Part shown: positions 33,267 through 40,639 of the stretch, one piece after another
Layout of the letters: every line of letters starts with the position of its first letter
How positions within the stretch are numbered: the first letter of the stretch is position 1
NCBI RefSeq assembly: GCF_027214025.1
Contig: NZ_JAPWHB010000004.1
Location: 552,087 to 616,086 of the forward strand
Source: Parahoeflea alexandrii
Lineage (GTDB): Bacteria > Pseudomonadota > Alphaproteobacteria > Rhizobiales > Rhizobiaceae
Direction: 5' to 3'
Length of the DNA stretch: 64,000 nucleotides
Notes under the pieces: generated by a model
What the model was told of the DNA's origin: nothing
The model's database searches: none
What the model saw: only the letters and a program-made list of their open reading frames with translations
Position numbers and translations under genes: made by a program

Positions 33267-33572
33267 ATGTCGCAGAAGACACTTATCGGTGCATCGGCTC
33301 TGGCTGGCGCAGTCGCCATGGCTATTTCGGGCGCAACCTTCCTCGCATCGACCCAGGGCGCAGCAGCTGCCACCGAAAAATGCTATGGCGTGGCCATGGC
33401 CGGCAAGAACGATTGTGCAGCCGGTCCCGGCACCACCTGCGCCGGCACGTCCAAGGTCGACTACCAGGGCAACGCCTGGAAGAACGTCGACGCAGGCACC
33501 TGCGCCACGATGAGCCTCGAAGGCGGCCGCATGGGTTCGCTCGAGCCGCTTGATCGCGACCTGCCGGCCTGA
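33267..33572 (+). CDS. bufA1: BufA1-type bufferin precursor (DUF2282)
   Basis: 101-aa precursor of a periplasmic metal-binding ribosomal peptide. A long signal sequence ([23 protein letters not shown]) ends before a short core with four cysteines: [38 protein letters not shown]. This Cys pattern is the DUF2282/BufA1 hallmark. In Caulobacter the BufB enzyme converts such cysteines to thiooxazole-type copper ligands. AAGGAGA lies about 6 nt before the ATG. A CCGGAC/GTCCGG stem (33218-33236) sits in the leader. First gene of a four-gene operon. Confidence 0.93.
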   Translation: MSQKTLIGASALAGAVAMAISGATFLASTQGAAAATEKCYGVAMAGKNDCAAGPGTTCAGTSKVDYQGNAWKNVDAGTCATMSLEGGRMGSLEPLDRDLPA

Positions 33573-33603
33573 TCCGAAAACACCCGGAAAACGGAGTCAC
33601 GAG

Positions 33604-34524
33604 ATGACGCAGTCCGCCCCCAAATCGCCGATTGTCGAGACATCCCGTTTCCCGACCGGCCCGCTCCCGCCACGTGCGGGGGCGGGTCTGAAGACCGAAC
33701 ATGTCGATGCCATTCTGGCCGATGAGCACAGAATAGGATTTCTTGAGGTTCACGCCGAAAACTACATGGGCGGCGGCGGCCCCGCCCATCGTGCGCTTGC
33801 CGCCATTCGCCGCGAATTTCCGCTCTCCGTCCACGGTGTCGGACTTTCAATCGGCTCCGAGAGCGGAATCGACCCTGCGCATCTCGAACGCCTTGCCGGC
33901 GTCGTCGAGCGCTACGAACCGGCCATGGTGTCCGAGCACCTGGCCTGGTCGAGCCATGATGCAGGCTATTTCAATGACCTTCTGCCGGTTCCCTACAATG
34001 CGCAAACGCTCGACCGGGTTGTCGCGCATATCAGCCAGATCCAGGACCGGCTCAAGCGTCCGATCCTGCTGGAAAACCCCTCCACCTATGTGGCCTTCGA
34101 ACAGTCGACCATGAGCGAGACCGATTTCATCCGCGACATCGCGCGGAAATCCGGCTGCGGTCTGCTGCTCGACGTCAACAATGTCTTCGTCTCGGCCACC
34201 AATCACGGCTGGAAACCGATGCACTATCTGCGTGATTTCCCGCTGGAACTGGTGGAGGAAATCCATCTCGCCGGTCACGCGGAAGATGTCGATGATGAAG
34301 GCGATCTCCTCCTCATTGACGCCCATGACCGCCCGGTGGCCGATACGGTCTGGAAACTCTTCGAGATTGTCATCAGCCAGGCCGGCGCCCTGCCGACACT
34401 GATCGAATGGGACAATGACGTGCCGGAATGGCCGGTGCTGCGCAGGGAAGCGCTGCTCGCCGACGCCATTCTCGACCGGCTTGGGCCGGCATCGCTGCTT
34501 GGGTCCCGTCATGCCGCGGAGTGA
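33604..34524 (+). CDS. bufB: BufB, DUF692/MNIO-family bufferin maturase
   Basis: About 306-aa multinuclear iron oxygenase (DUF692), the enzyme class that modifies cysteines in bufferin and methanobactin precursors. Visible blocks: GAGLKTEHVDAIL, FLEVHAENYMGGGGPAH, VSEHLAWSSHD, PILLENPSTYV, LLLDVNNVFVSATNHG, EIHLAGHAED, DAHDRPV and PTLIEWDNDVPEW. The His, Asp and Glu residues in these blocks are the predicted iron ligands. GGAG lies about 7 nt before the ATG at 33604. It is 31 bp after bufA1 and overlaps bufC by 14 bp. Confidence 0.94.
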   Translation: MTQSAPKSPIVETSRFPTGPLPPRAGAGLKTEHVDAILADEHRIGFLEVHAENYMGGGGPAHRALAAIRREFPLSVHGVGLSIGSESGIDPAHLERLAGVVERYEPAMVSEHLAWSSHDAGYFNDLLPVPYNAQTLDRVVAHISQIQDRLKRPILLENPSTYVAFEQSTMSETDFIRDIARKSGCGLLLDVNNVFVSATNHGWKPMHYLRDFPLELVEEIHLAGHAEDVDDEGDLLLIDAHDRPVADTVWKLFEIVISQAGALPTLIEWDNDVPEWPVLRREALLADAILDRLGPASLLGSRHAAE

Positions 34525-35314
34525 AACAGAGATCGGCGCCGGGCAGCACGATTTTGGCGCGGCCCTGCTCAATCCCGAGCTGCCTTTGCCTGAAGGCATT
34601 GTCGGTCCGCACGGCAAGAACGCCCTCAAGCGCTTTGCCGTCTACCGCAACAACGTGACGGTGAGCCTGATCGACGCCCTTTCCGGCATATTCCCGGCCA
34701 TCCAGCGACTTGTCGGGGAGCGCTTCTTCCGCGACTTGGCGCGGCTGTACATCGCCAAGGAGCCGCCGCGTTCTCCGGTGATCTTTGAATATGGCGGCGG
34801 TTTTGCAGCTTTTCTCGAACGCTTCGAGCCGTTGGCCAGATATCCTTACCTGCCGGATGTGGCGCGCCTGGAACGGGCATGGCTTGATGCGTTTCACGCA
34901 ACCGACGCCGATCCGCTGCACCCCGGCAGCCTTGGCGCCATCCCGCCCGAACACCTCGCCGGCACGACCTTCATCGCCCACCCGGCAGCGCGCATCGTCA
35001 AGAGCGGGTTTGCCGCTGTCTCGATCTTCTCGGCAAGCCGTGAAGACCGGACGCTCGAGGGAATAAGGCCGGACGAACCCGAAGACGGGCTGATAACCCG
35101 TCCATCCGATGCAGTCCAAATCCGCCGATTGCCGGCCGGTGCCGCGGAGTTCTTCACGGCATTGATCGCAGGCGCATCCCTCGGGGAAGCGGCAGGCAAA
35201 ACCATCGCCCGGCATCCCGGGTTCGACCTGCCATCAGCCATTTCAGCAATGCTTGAAGCCGGCGTGTTTTCCGGCTGTTCGTTTGGCGCGACAAGTTCGG
35301 AGGAAACAGCATGA
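34511..35314 (+). CDS. bufC: BufC (DUF2063) maturase partner protein
   Basis: 267 aa, the DUF2063 partner that presents the precursor to the DUF692 oxygenase (HvfC/BufC class, MbnC-like). The N-terminal domain is recognisable: RFAVYRNNVTVSLIDALSGIFPAIQRLVGERFFRDLARLYI, then FEPLARYPYLPDVARLERAW. The start at 34511 overlaps the bufB end. The doxX start overlaps its stop (ATGA), so the operon is tightly coupled. Confidence 0.92.
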   Translation: MPRSETEIGAGQHDFGAALLNPELPLPEGIVGPHGKNALKRFAVYRNNVTVSLIDALSGIFPAIQRLVGERFFRDLARLYIAKEPPRSPVIFEYGGGFAAFLERFEPLARYPYLPDVARLERAWLDAFHATDADPLHPGSLGAIPPEHLAGTTFIAHPAARIVKSGFAAVSIFSASREDRTLEGIRPDEPEDGLITRPSDAVQIRRLPAGAAEFFTALIAGASLGEAAGKTIARHPGFDLPSAISAMLEAGVFSGCSFGATSSEETA

Positions 35315-35901
35315 CATCGACCATTGATCTCCTAACCAGCCTGCATCGACGTGTTTTCGGCAGTCTCGAACGGCTCGGAGACAGCTGGCTGCTTGGCCTC
35401 ATCGCCCGGTTCGCCTTCGCCGCCGTGTTGTGGGGCTATTTCCTCAATTCGGCCAAGACCAAGGTTGGCGACGGTCTGCTGGGCTTCTTCTCGATCTCGC
35501 CCGGCGCCTATTACCAGATCGCCCTCCCGGCAGTGGAAGCAGCCGGAGGCGATGTCGATGCGGTGTCGTTCTTGCCGTGGGGCCTGATTGTCTTCATGGG
35601 CACCTATGCCGAGTTCATCCTGCCGCTTCTCATCGTCATCGGCCTGTTCTCGCGCCTTGCCGCCCTCGGCATGATCGGTTTCATTGCCGTCCAGACATTC
35701 GTGGACATCACCGTGCACCAGATTGGCGCCGAGAGCATCGGCGCCTGGTTCGACAGGTTTCCCGACAGCATCGTCGCAGATCAGCGCCTGTTGTGGATCG
35801 TGCCGCTCTCCGTCATCATCCTCAAGGGCCCGGGATTATTGTCCGTTGACGCATGGCTAACCCGGTCCCGGATCGGAAAACCGCAGTTCGCGGCGGCATG
35901 A
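35311..35901 (+). CDS. DoxX family membrane protein of the bufferin operon
   Basis: 196 aa with about four hydrophobic helices (LIARFAFAAVLWGYFL, FLPWGLIVFMGTYAEFILPLLIVIGLFSRL, LGMIGFIAVQTFVDITVH, LLWIVPLSVIILKGPGLLSVDAWL). DoxX proteins commonly close bufA-bufB-bufC operons. Their role there may be redox or quinone related, but is not established. The ATG overlaps the bufC stop (ATGA). Terminal gene of the unit. Confidence 0.9.
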   Translation: MTSTIDLLTSLHRRVFGSLERLGDSWLLGLIARFAFAAVLWGYFLNSAKTKVGDGLLGFFSISPGAYYQIALPAVEAAGGDVDAVSFLPWGLIVFMGTYAEFILPLLIVIGLFSRLAALGMIGFIAVQTFVDITVHQIGAESIGAWFDRFPDSIVADQRLLWIVPLSVIILKGPGLLSVDAWLTRSRIGKPQFAAA

Positions 35902-35919
35902 AATCCGGATCGCCGGCAT

Positions 35920-35950
35920 AAAAAATGGCGCTCAGTCTCCTGAGCGCCAT
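35920..35950 (-). terminator. terminator between doxX and hsp20
   Basis: An 11-bp perfect stem ATGGCGCTCAG / CTGAGCGCCAT (35925-35935, 35940-35950) has AAAAAA on its left side, which is a U-tract for minus-strand transcripts. It sits 28 bp past the hsp20 stop. It may also slow readthrough from doxX. Confidence 0.85.
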
Positions 35951-35978
35951 AAAGCCTGTTCCATTGGGGGGAACTGGA

Positions 35979-36446
35979 TCAGGCCTGTTTGGCTTCGATC
36001 TGCTTCGGGTTTGCACCGGCATCCTTGCTGATGGCAATGCGCCGCGGCTTCATCGCTTCGGGAATTTCGCGCACCAGATCGACATGCAGGAGACCGTTGC
36101 GCAGCGATGCGCCGGTTACCTCGACATGATCGGCAAGCTGGAAGCGGCGCTCGAATGCACGCTTGGCAATCCCGCGATACAGGAATTCCGTGCCTGCGGC
36201 TTCATTGTCTTCAGCTTTTTCGCCCTTGACCGTCAGCACGTGTTCGCGTGCCTCGATGGAGATCTCGGTCTCGTCGAAACCGGCAACCGCCATGGTAATG
36301 CGGTAGGTGGTCTCTCCGGTCCGCTCGATATTGTAGGGCGGGTAGGACTGCGACTGATCGGTCGGCGCCAAGCTGTCAAGCATGGTCAAGAGCTTGTCGA
36401 AACCGACAGTGGAACGGTAGAGGGGTGAAAAGTCAACGTGACGCAT
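35979..36446 (-). CDS. small heat-shock protein Hsp20 (IbpA type)
   Basis: 155-aa class A bacterial sHSP. N-terminus MRHVDFSPLYRSTVGFD, alpha-crystallin domain from PPYNIERTGETTYRITMAVAGFDETEISI to RRFQLADHVEVTGASLRNGLLHVDLVREIPE, and a short C-terminal tail that lacks a textbook I-x-I but has RRIAISK. It holds unfolded proteins during heat stress. It is preceded by AAGGAGG and by a leader and promoter that look heat-regulated (separate entries). Monocistronic, with its own terminator. Confidence 0.95.
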   Translation of the reverse strand: MRHVDFSPLYRSTVGFDKLLTMLDSLAPTDQSQSYPPYNIERTGETTYRITMAVAGFDETEISIEAREHVLTVKGEKAEDNEAAGTEFLYRGIAKRAFERRFQLADHVEVTGASLRNGLLHVDLVREIPEAMKPRRIAISKDAGANPKQIEAKQA

Positions 36447-36547
36447 GGGTGTCCTCCTTCAGAGCGACTCAAGTTAGCGTTCTGGCATCCGGGCTGCCCC
36501 GCATTGGGCGGCATCCCTGCCAGCAGACCCGGTCTCCGGCGCCTGCA
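36447..36547 (-). promoter_or_regulatory. ROSE-like RNA thermometer leader of hsp20
   Basis: The roughly 100-nt 5' leader ends in a small hairpin in which GTC-G-CT (TCGCT at 36463-36467, matching the ROSE consensus UYGCU) can pair with the AAGGAGG ribosome site (36453-36459), leaving one bulged G. That is the diagnostic ROSE melting element. Upstream GC-rich segments (about 36475-36535) can form further stems. Many rhizobial sHSP genes are controlled this way. The pairing was worked out by eye and not folded computationally. Confidence 0.6.
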
Positions 36548-36553
36548 TGACCA

Positions 36554-36582
36554 ATGTGGGAATTCCGGCAAAGCGGTTCAAG
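36554..36582 (-). promoter_or_regulatory. RpoH (sigma-32)-type promoter of hsp20
   Basis: On the minus strand CTTGAA (36577-36582) and CCCACAT (36554-36560) are separated by exactly 16 nt, close to the heat-shock sigma consensus CTTGAA-N16-CCCCATnT. A start a few bases downstream gives the roughly 100-nt leader containing the ROSE-like element. Confidence 0.65.
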
Positions 36583-36832
36583 ACCTGCCCATATCCGCGA
36601 AAACCTGACCGCCTCCATGAACCTCCGATGAACCGGTTGTTCGGTCACGGTTCAGCGGCGGCCCCTCATAGTCCCGGCATCAGACCAAAACAGTCTGGCT
36701 CGCCGGGAACATCCCGTCCCTTCTGTTCCGGGCAACTGGCCGGGGCCGTTCGCAAGACGGCGCCGGCCTTTTTACTTGTGTCTGTTCTTTTCCTTTTGAC
36801 CAAACACGGGCGAACCACTAAGCGAAAACATC

Positions 36833-37813
36833 ATGAGCGATGACATTCCCCTGTTGATCGAGACCGAAGAAAACCCGGCGCCCGGCAATCATGTTACCGG
36901 CTGGTTCGAAGGTACCGGCGGCAAAAGGCTGCGCTATGCCATCTTCAAGTCCGATGTTCCGGTCGCCCGCGGCACGGTCGTTCTGCTGCAGGGCCGCAAC
37001 GAGTGCATCGAGAAATACTACGAGACCATCCGCCATTTCACCGGACGAGGGCTCTGGGTCGCAACCTTTGACTGGCGCGGCCAGGGACTTTCCGAGCGAC
37101 TGCTGAAGAATCCGCTGCGGGGACATGTGCGCCGCTTTGCTGATTTCGAAGCCGACCTGTCCGCATTTCTCGAAACCATTGTTCTGCCCGAAACCCGCCT
37201 GCCCTTTTGTCTGGTGGCACATTCGATGGGAGCACTGGTGGCACTTTCGATGGCGCCAAGGCTGACCAACCGCATCGACCGCATGGTTCTGACCGCCCCG
37301 TTTGTCGACTTGTCCAACCAGGCCCTGCCGACATGGGTGCTTCGATCGGTCACCAGGCTGATGCGCATGATCGGCCTGGGCTGGGTGGGCACTGGCCGGG
37401 ACAGCTTTCCCAAGCCCTTTGCCGGCAACCCGCTGACCACGGATATCGGGAGATTCTCGCGCAACCAGGCGCTCTACATGGCGCATCCCGAGCTGCGGCT
37501 CGGCCCGCCAAGTGCCCGATGGATCAACGAGATGCTCAAAGCGATCGACCGCGTCGGCAAATTCGAACATCTCGACCAGATCAAGGTGCCGACTTTGCTG
37601 ATCGGCGCCGGCAATGACAGCATCGTCGCCTCCCAGGCCATCGAAAGCCTGGGCAACCGCTTCCGTGCCGGCCGCGCGATCATGATCGATGGCGCACGCC
37701 ATGAGCTGCTGCAGGAAGCCGACCGCTACCGTGTGCCGACGCTAGCCGCCATCGATGCGTTCATACCGCCGGACCAGGCATCCGAACCGGCGTCAGTTGT
37801 CAGCTCCGGTTGA
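36833..37813 (+). CDS. alpha/beta hydrolase, lysophospholipase (PldB) type
   Basis: 326 aa, no signal peptide. Blocks: VLLQGRNECIEKYYETIRHF, TFDWRGQGLSERLL, nucleophile elbow LVAHSMGAL (Ser), acid in LLIGAGNDSIV and DGARHELLQE (His). This is the monoglyceride-lipase/lysophospholipase L2 group and would act on lysophospholipids or monoacylglycerols. It starts with the ATG at 36833 and overlaps the convergent hisN by 14 bp. The 250 bp upstream hold no gene I can support. Confidence 0.88.
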   Translation: MSDDIPLLIETEENPAPGNHVTGWFEGTGGKRLRYAIFKSDVPVARGTVVLLQGRNECIEKYYETIRHFTGRGLWVATFDWRGQGLSERLLKNPLRGHVRRFADFEADLSAFLETIVLPETRLPFCLVAHSMGALVALSMAPRLTNRIDRMVLTAPFVDLSNQALPTWVLRSVTRLMRMIGLGWVGTGRDSFPKPFAGNPLTTDIGRFSRNQALYMAHPELRLGPPSARWINEMLKAIDRVGKFEHLDQIKVPTLLIGAGNDSIVASQAIESLGNRFRAGRAIMIDGARHELLQEADRYRVPTLAAIDAFIPPDQASEPASVVSSG

Positions 37814-38576
37814 GCAGTTCCAGCGCCGCCTCGTGCAGCGCGGCGGAACCGCTGGCGATAATGGTGCCGCCCTTTTCCGGCCTGCCGCCGTCCCAGGTCG
37901 TCATCACGCCACCGGCTTCCTCGACCAGCGGGATGAGCCCGCCGACGTCGTAGGGTTTGAGATCCGCTTCCACGACGAGATCGATGTAGCCGGCGGCGAC
38001 CATCGCATAGGCGTAGCAATCGCAGCCGTACCGGGCCAGCTGCACACTCGCTTCAACCCGCGCGTAGGACGGCTCGAGTTCCTTTGCGAAAATCTTCGGC
38101 GACGTGGTCATCATGATCGCCTGGTCCAGCGAAACCCCTTGCCGGGTGCTCAGCCGGGTCGCCTTTCCGTTGCGGCGGACCATTGCTTCACCCGGTCGGG
38201 CAATGAACCGCTCGCCGGTGAAGGGCTGGTCCATCATCCCCATCACCGCCTTGCCCTTGTGATACAGGCCCACCAGGGTGCCCCAGACCGGCAACCCGGA
38301 AATGAAGGCCCGGGTTCCATCGATCGGATCGATGACCCAGACATAATCCCGGTCAAGACCGACATCCCCGTGCTCCTCGCCGAGAATGCCATGCTCGGGA
38401 TACCGTTCGGTGATCAGCTCCCGAATCGCCTTTTCGGCGGCGCGGTCGGCTTCGGTCACCGGGTCGAAGCCGACAGCATGCTTGTTGTCGATTGTCACCG
38501 GCATCCGGAACCGTGGCAGCGTTTCCGCGGCAGCCGCTTCGGCAATGGCGTCAAGGAAGGCGATATCAGGAAGCAT
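37800..38576 (-). CDS. hisN: histidinol-phosphatase of the IMPase family
   Basis: About 258 aa. Inositol-monophosphatase fold with metal site blocks GFDPVTEADRAAEKAI, GILGEEHGDVGLD, WVIDPIDGTRAFISGLPVWG and CDCYAYAMVAAGYIDLVVEADLKPYDVGGLIPLVEEAGG. The RAFISGLP and YDVGGLIP variants are characteristic of HisN, which removes phosphate from histidinol phosphate. General IMPase activity cannot be excluded. The ATG at 38576 is chosen because the conserved domain begins there (MLPDIAFLDAIA). Confidence 0.9.
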   Translation of the reverse strand: MLPDIAFLDAIAEAAAAETLPRFRMPVTIDNKHAVGFDPVTEADRAAEKAIRELITERYPEHGILGEEHGDVGLDRDYVWVIDPIDGTRAFISGLPVWGTLVGLYHKGKAVMGMMDQPFTGERFIARPGEAMVRRNGKATRLSTRQGVSLDQAIMMTTSPKIFAKELEPSYARVEASVQLARYGCDCYAYAMVAAGYIDLVVEADLKPYDVGGLIPLVEEAGGVMTTWDGGRPEKGGTIIASGSAALHEAALELLNRS

Positions 38577-38717
38577 TGTGAATTCCGTAAGAGACGAATT
38601 GACGGTGGGGGCGGCCGAGGCCTGCAATGGGCCGATTCCTGACCCGGCTGGCGCCGAATTGCAAGGGGATACACTCCGCGATCATTTCGCATCCGCACAA
38701 AGTTCAAGGTCTGGATG

Positions 38718-38746
38718 CTTGACTTTTGTGCGACGCAGCATTAGCT
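38718..38746 (+). promoter_or_regulatory. sigma-70 promoter of the mmgR-like sRNA
   Basis: CTTGAC (38718-38723) and TTAGCT (38741-38746) are 17 nt apart, matching the rhizobial housekeeping consensus CTTGAC-N17-CTATAT well at -35 and weakly at -10. It would start RNA at about 38753. Confidence 0.55.
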
Positions 38747-38752
38747 TCAAAT

Positions 38753-38829
38753 TACAGTCTTTGACTGTGAATGCCCTCCTTGGGCGTTTCCTCCCTAGAT
38801 TTTACCGCGCCGCAAGCGCGGTTTTTTTT
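38753..38829 (+). ncRNA. mmgR: MmgR / alpha-r8 family small RNA
   Basis: A roughly 77-nt segment in an intergenic region with the decamer TTTCCTCCCT (38787-38796), the conserved single-stranded motif of the alpha-r8/MmgR sRNA. Just upstream is GCCCTCCTTGGGC, able to form a small hairpin. Just downstream is a strong terminator, ACCGCGC-CGCAA-GCGCGGT plus eight T (38804-38829). Size, order of elements and the upstream promoter match MmgR of Sinorhizobium, an Hfq-bound RNA affecting polyhydroxybutyrate storage. Identification is from memory of the motif and not from a database search. Confidence 0.8.
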
Positions 38830-38898
38830 GACCCGTCATCGCAATCCCCAGACCTGCGCAGCGGACTGCCCGGCAGGGCTTCGCCGATTGGCATCGGA

Positions 38899-39819
38899 CT
38901 ATTCCGCGGCCAGACGGTCTTCGGAGAAGCCCTCGCGCACATAGGCCATCATCTGGCTGGCGAATTCCCACAGATCGGCTTTGAGAAGGTCAAAACCGGC
39001 GGTCTTTTCAAGGCTTGCCTCGTCGACGTAAAGCCCGCGGTTGATCTCGATCTGCAGGGCATGCAGGCCACGCCCCGGGCGGCCGTAATGCTCGGTGATG
39101 AACCCGCCGGCATAGGGCTTGTTGCGCACCACGTGGTAGCCAAGCCCGGAAAGGAACGAGACGGCGGCGCGCGACAGATCATGCGCGGCACTCGCACCGT
39201 AGCGGTCGCCAATAATGATGTCGGGCCGGCGGCTGCCGCCCGCAACCCTGACATTGGCCGGCATCGAATGGCAATCGATCAGGATCGCCTTGCCGAACTG
39301 TACATGGGTCTGCGCGATGATTCGGCGCAGATTGGCGTGATACGGACGGTACACCTGTTCAATGCGTGAAAGCCCCTCTTCAACGCTCAGACGGCCCCGG
39401 TAGATATCCATGTTCTCGGCCACCAGCCGCGGTATCGTCCCCAGTCCTCCGGCGACCCGCATCGATCCGATATTCGCAAACGGCGGCAGCGGGCCGTCGA
39501 ACATGCGCGGATCGAGTTCATAGGGTTCGCGGTTGACGTCAAGCCAGGCGCGGGGAAATTGCGCTGCCAGCATCGGCGCCCCGAGCTGGACCACGCTGGC
39601 AAACAGCTCATCGACAAAATGGTCCTCCGAGCGCCGGATCGCCACGCGGTCAAGCCGCGACAGGCTCAGGAATGAGTCGGGATAGATCCGGCCCGAATGC
39701 GGCGAATTGAACACGAAGGGTTCGGTCTGCTGCAATGGGCGGTGGATCTCGAAAGGAGCGACCGCTTGTGAGCCGGCATCTGGCTTGCCACCCGTGCCGG
39801 GCCTTTCGGCTTCTTGCAT
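38899..39819 (-). CDS. N-formylglutamate amidohydrolase
   Basis: 306 aa. Clear family blocks: FVFNSPHSGRIYPDSF (metal His), IRRSEDHFVDELFA, RAWLDVNREPYELDPRMF, VYRPYHANLRRII, ILIDCHSMPA, DIIIGDRYGASA and LQIEINRGLYVDE. It is the longer, HutG-like type that hydrolyses N-formyl-glutamate to glutamate and formate, and is more canonical than the gene at 3268. No other hut genes are in view. It is divergent from cpdR. Confidence 0.92.
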   Translation of the reverse strand: MQEAERPGTGGKPDAGSQAVAPFEIHRPLQQTEPFVFNSPHSGRIYPDSFLSLSRLDRVAIRRSEDHFVDELFASVVQLGAPMLAAQFPRAWLDVNREPYELDPRMFDGPLPPFANIGSMRVAGGLGTIPRLVAENMDIYRGRLSVEEGLSRIEQVYRPYHANLRRIIAQTHVQFGKAILIDCHSMPANVRVAGGSRRPDIIIGDRYGASAAHDLSRAAVSFLSGLGYHVVRNKPYAGGFITEHYGRPGRGLHALQIEINRGLYVDEASLEKTAGFDLLKADLWEFASQMMAYVREGFSEDRLAAE

Positions 39820-39994
39820 AACTGTCCCTTTGCCCCCGCAACCGCTTCAATCACCTTGCCAGTTGCCCCTTGAGCTGTCCAGTCCGGGACAAAACCCATC
39901 GCAAAATCACCATGATTCACCTGATGTTTACTGGACTGCTCCATAGATGGGGCGGATAGAGCTCGACGAGCACGCTGACAGGTTTGGAAACAGA

Positions 39995-40360
39995 ATGACC
40001 CCGAAAATTCTCCTCGCGGAAGACGACAATGATATGCGCCGGTTCCTGGTCAAGGCGCTGGAAAAGGCAGGCTACGAGGTCCGGTCCTTCGACAATGGCG
40101 CAAGCGCCTATGATCGCCTGCGTGAAGAACCCTTCACGCTGCTCCTGACAGATATCGTCATGCCGGAAATGGACGGTATCGAGCTGGCTCGCCGCGCCAC
40201 CGAACTCGATCCCGATCTCAAAGTGATGTTCATCACCGGTTTTGCAGCCGTCGCACTCAACCCGGATTCCAAGGCCCCGAAGGACGCCAAGGTCCTGTCC
40301 AAGCCATTCCATCTCCGCGACCTCGTCGACGAGGTCAACAAGATGATTCTCGCCGCCTGA
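39995..40360 (+). CDS. cpdR: CpdR single-domain response regulator
   Basis: 121-aa stand-alone receiver domain: ILLAEDDNDMRRFLVKALEKAGYEV, phospho-Asp in LLLTDIVMPEMDGIEL, FITGFAAVALN and the conserved Lys in VLSKPFHLRDLV. This sequence pattern is that of CpdR. In its unphosphorylated form CpdR delivers substrates to ClpXP and helps CtrA turnover at the cell-cycle transition. Phosphorylation comes through the CckA-ChpT relay. The ATG at 39995 is chosen; the frame is open to 39947. A strong terminator follows. Confidence 0.95.
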   Translation: MTPKILLAEDDNDMRRFLVKALEKAGYEVRSFDNGASAYDRLREEPFTLLLTDIVMPEMDGIELARRATELDPDLKVMFITGFAAVALNPDSKAPKDAKVLSKPFHLRDLVDEVNKMILAA

Positions 40361-40408
40361 TCAGACAGGTCGCGGCCCTGCGCGAACTTGCAGGTCACCA
40401 TCGCAGCG

Positions 40409-40440
40409 AAAACCCGGCCCCCTGTGTCCGGGTTTTTCCG
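40409..40440 (+). terminator. Rho-independent terminator after cpdR
   Basis: AAAACCCGG / CCGGGTTTT (40409-40417, 40428-40436) encloses a 10-nt loop and is followed by a T-rich stretch, 48 bp beyond the cpdR stop. Confidence 0.85.
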
Positions 40441-40564
40441 TTTTGGGCCGGCTTTTCTGCACCGCCAGCCGGCCTCCGGGCAGCTTCGGCAGAGGTGACG
40501 AAAAAACGCATTGTTTTCGTATTGACGGCACATGGGTTTATGTGGTGTATGCGGCCCATCGGAT

Positions 40565-40639
40565 GGGCGTATAGCTCAGCGGGAGAGCACTACATTGACA
40601 TTGTAGGGGTCACAGGTTCAATCCCTGTTACGCCCACCA
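40565..40639 (+). tRNA. tRNA-Val(GAC)
   Basis: Complete cloverleaf: acceptor GGGCGTA/TACGCCC, D arm GCTC...GAGC, anticodon stem CTACA/TGTAG with loop TTGACAT (anticodon GAC at 40597-40599), variable loop GGGTC and T arm ACAGG-TTCAATC-CCTGT. Discriminator A is followed by an encoded CCA (40637-40639). It reads GUC valine codons. It marks the boundary between conserved chromosome on the left and an accessory-looking region on the right. Confidence 0.97.

Noticed and set aside
36547..36843. 98-aa + strand frame before the lysophospholipase gene
   Set aside because: It overlaps the hsp20 promoter and the next gene, has shadow-like composition and no ribosome site.
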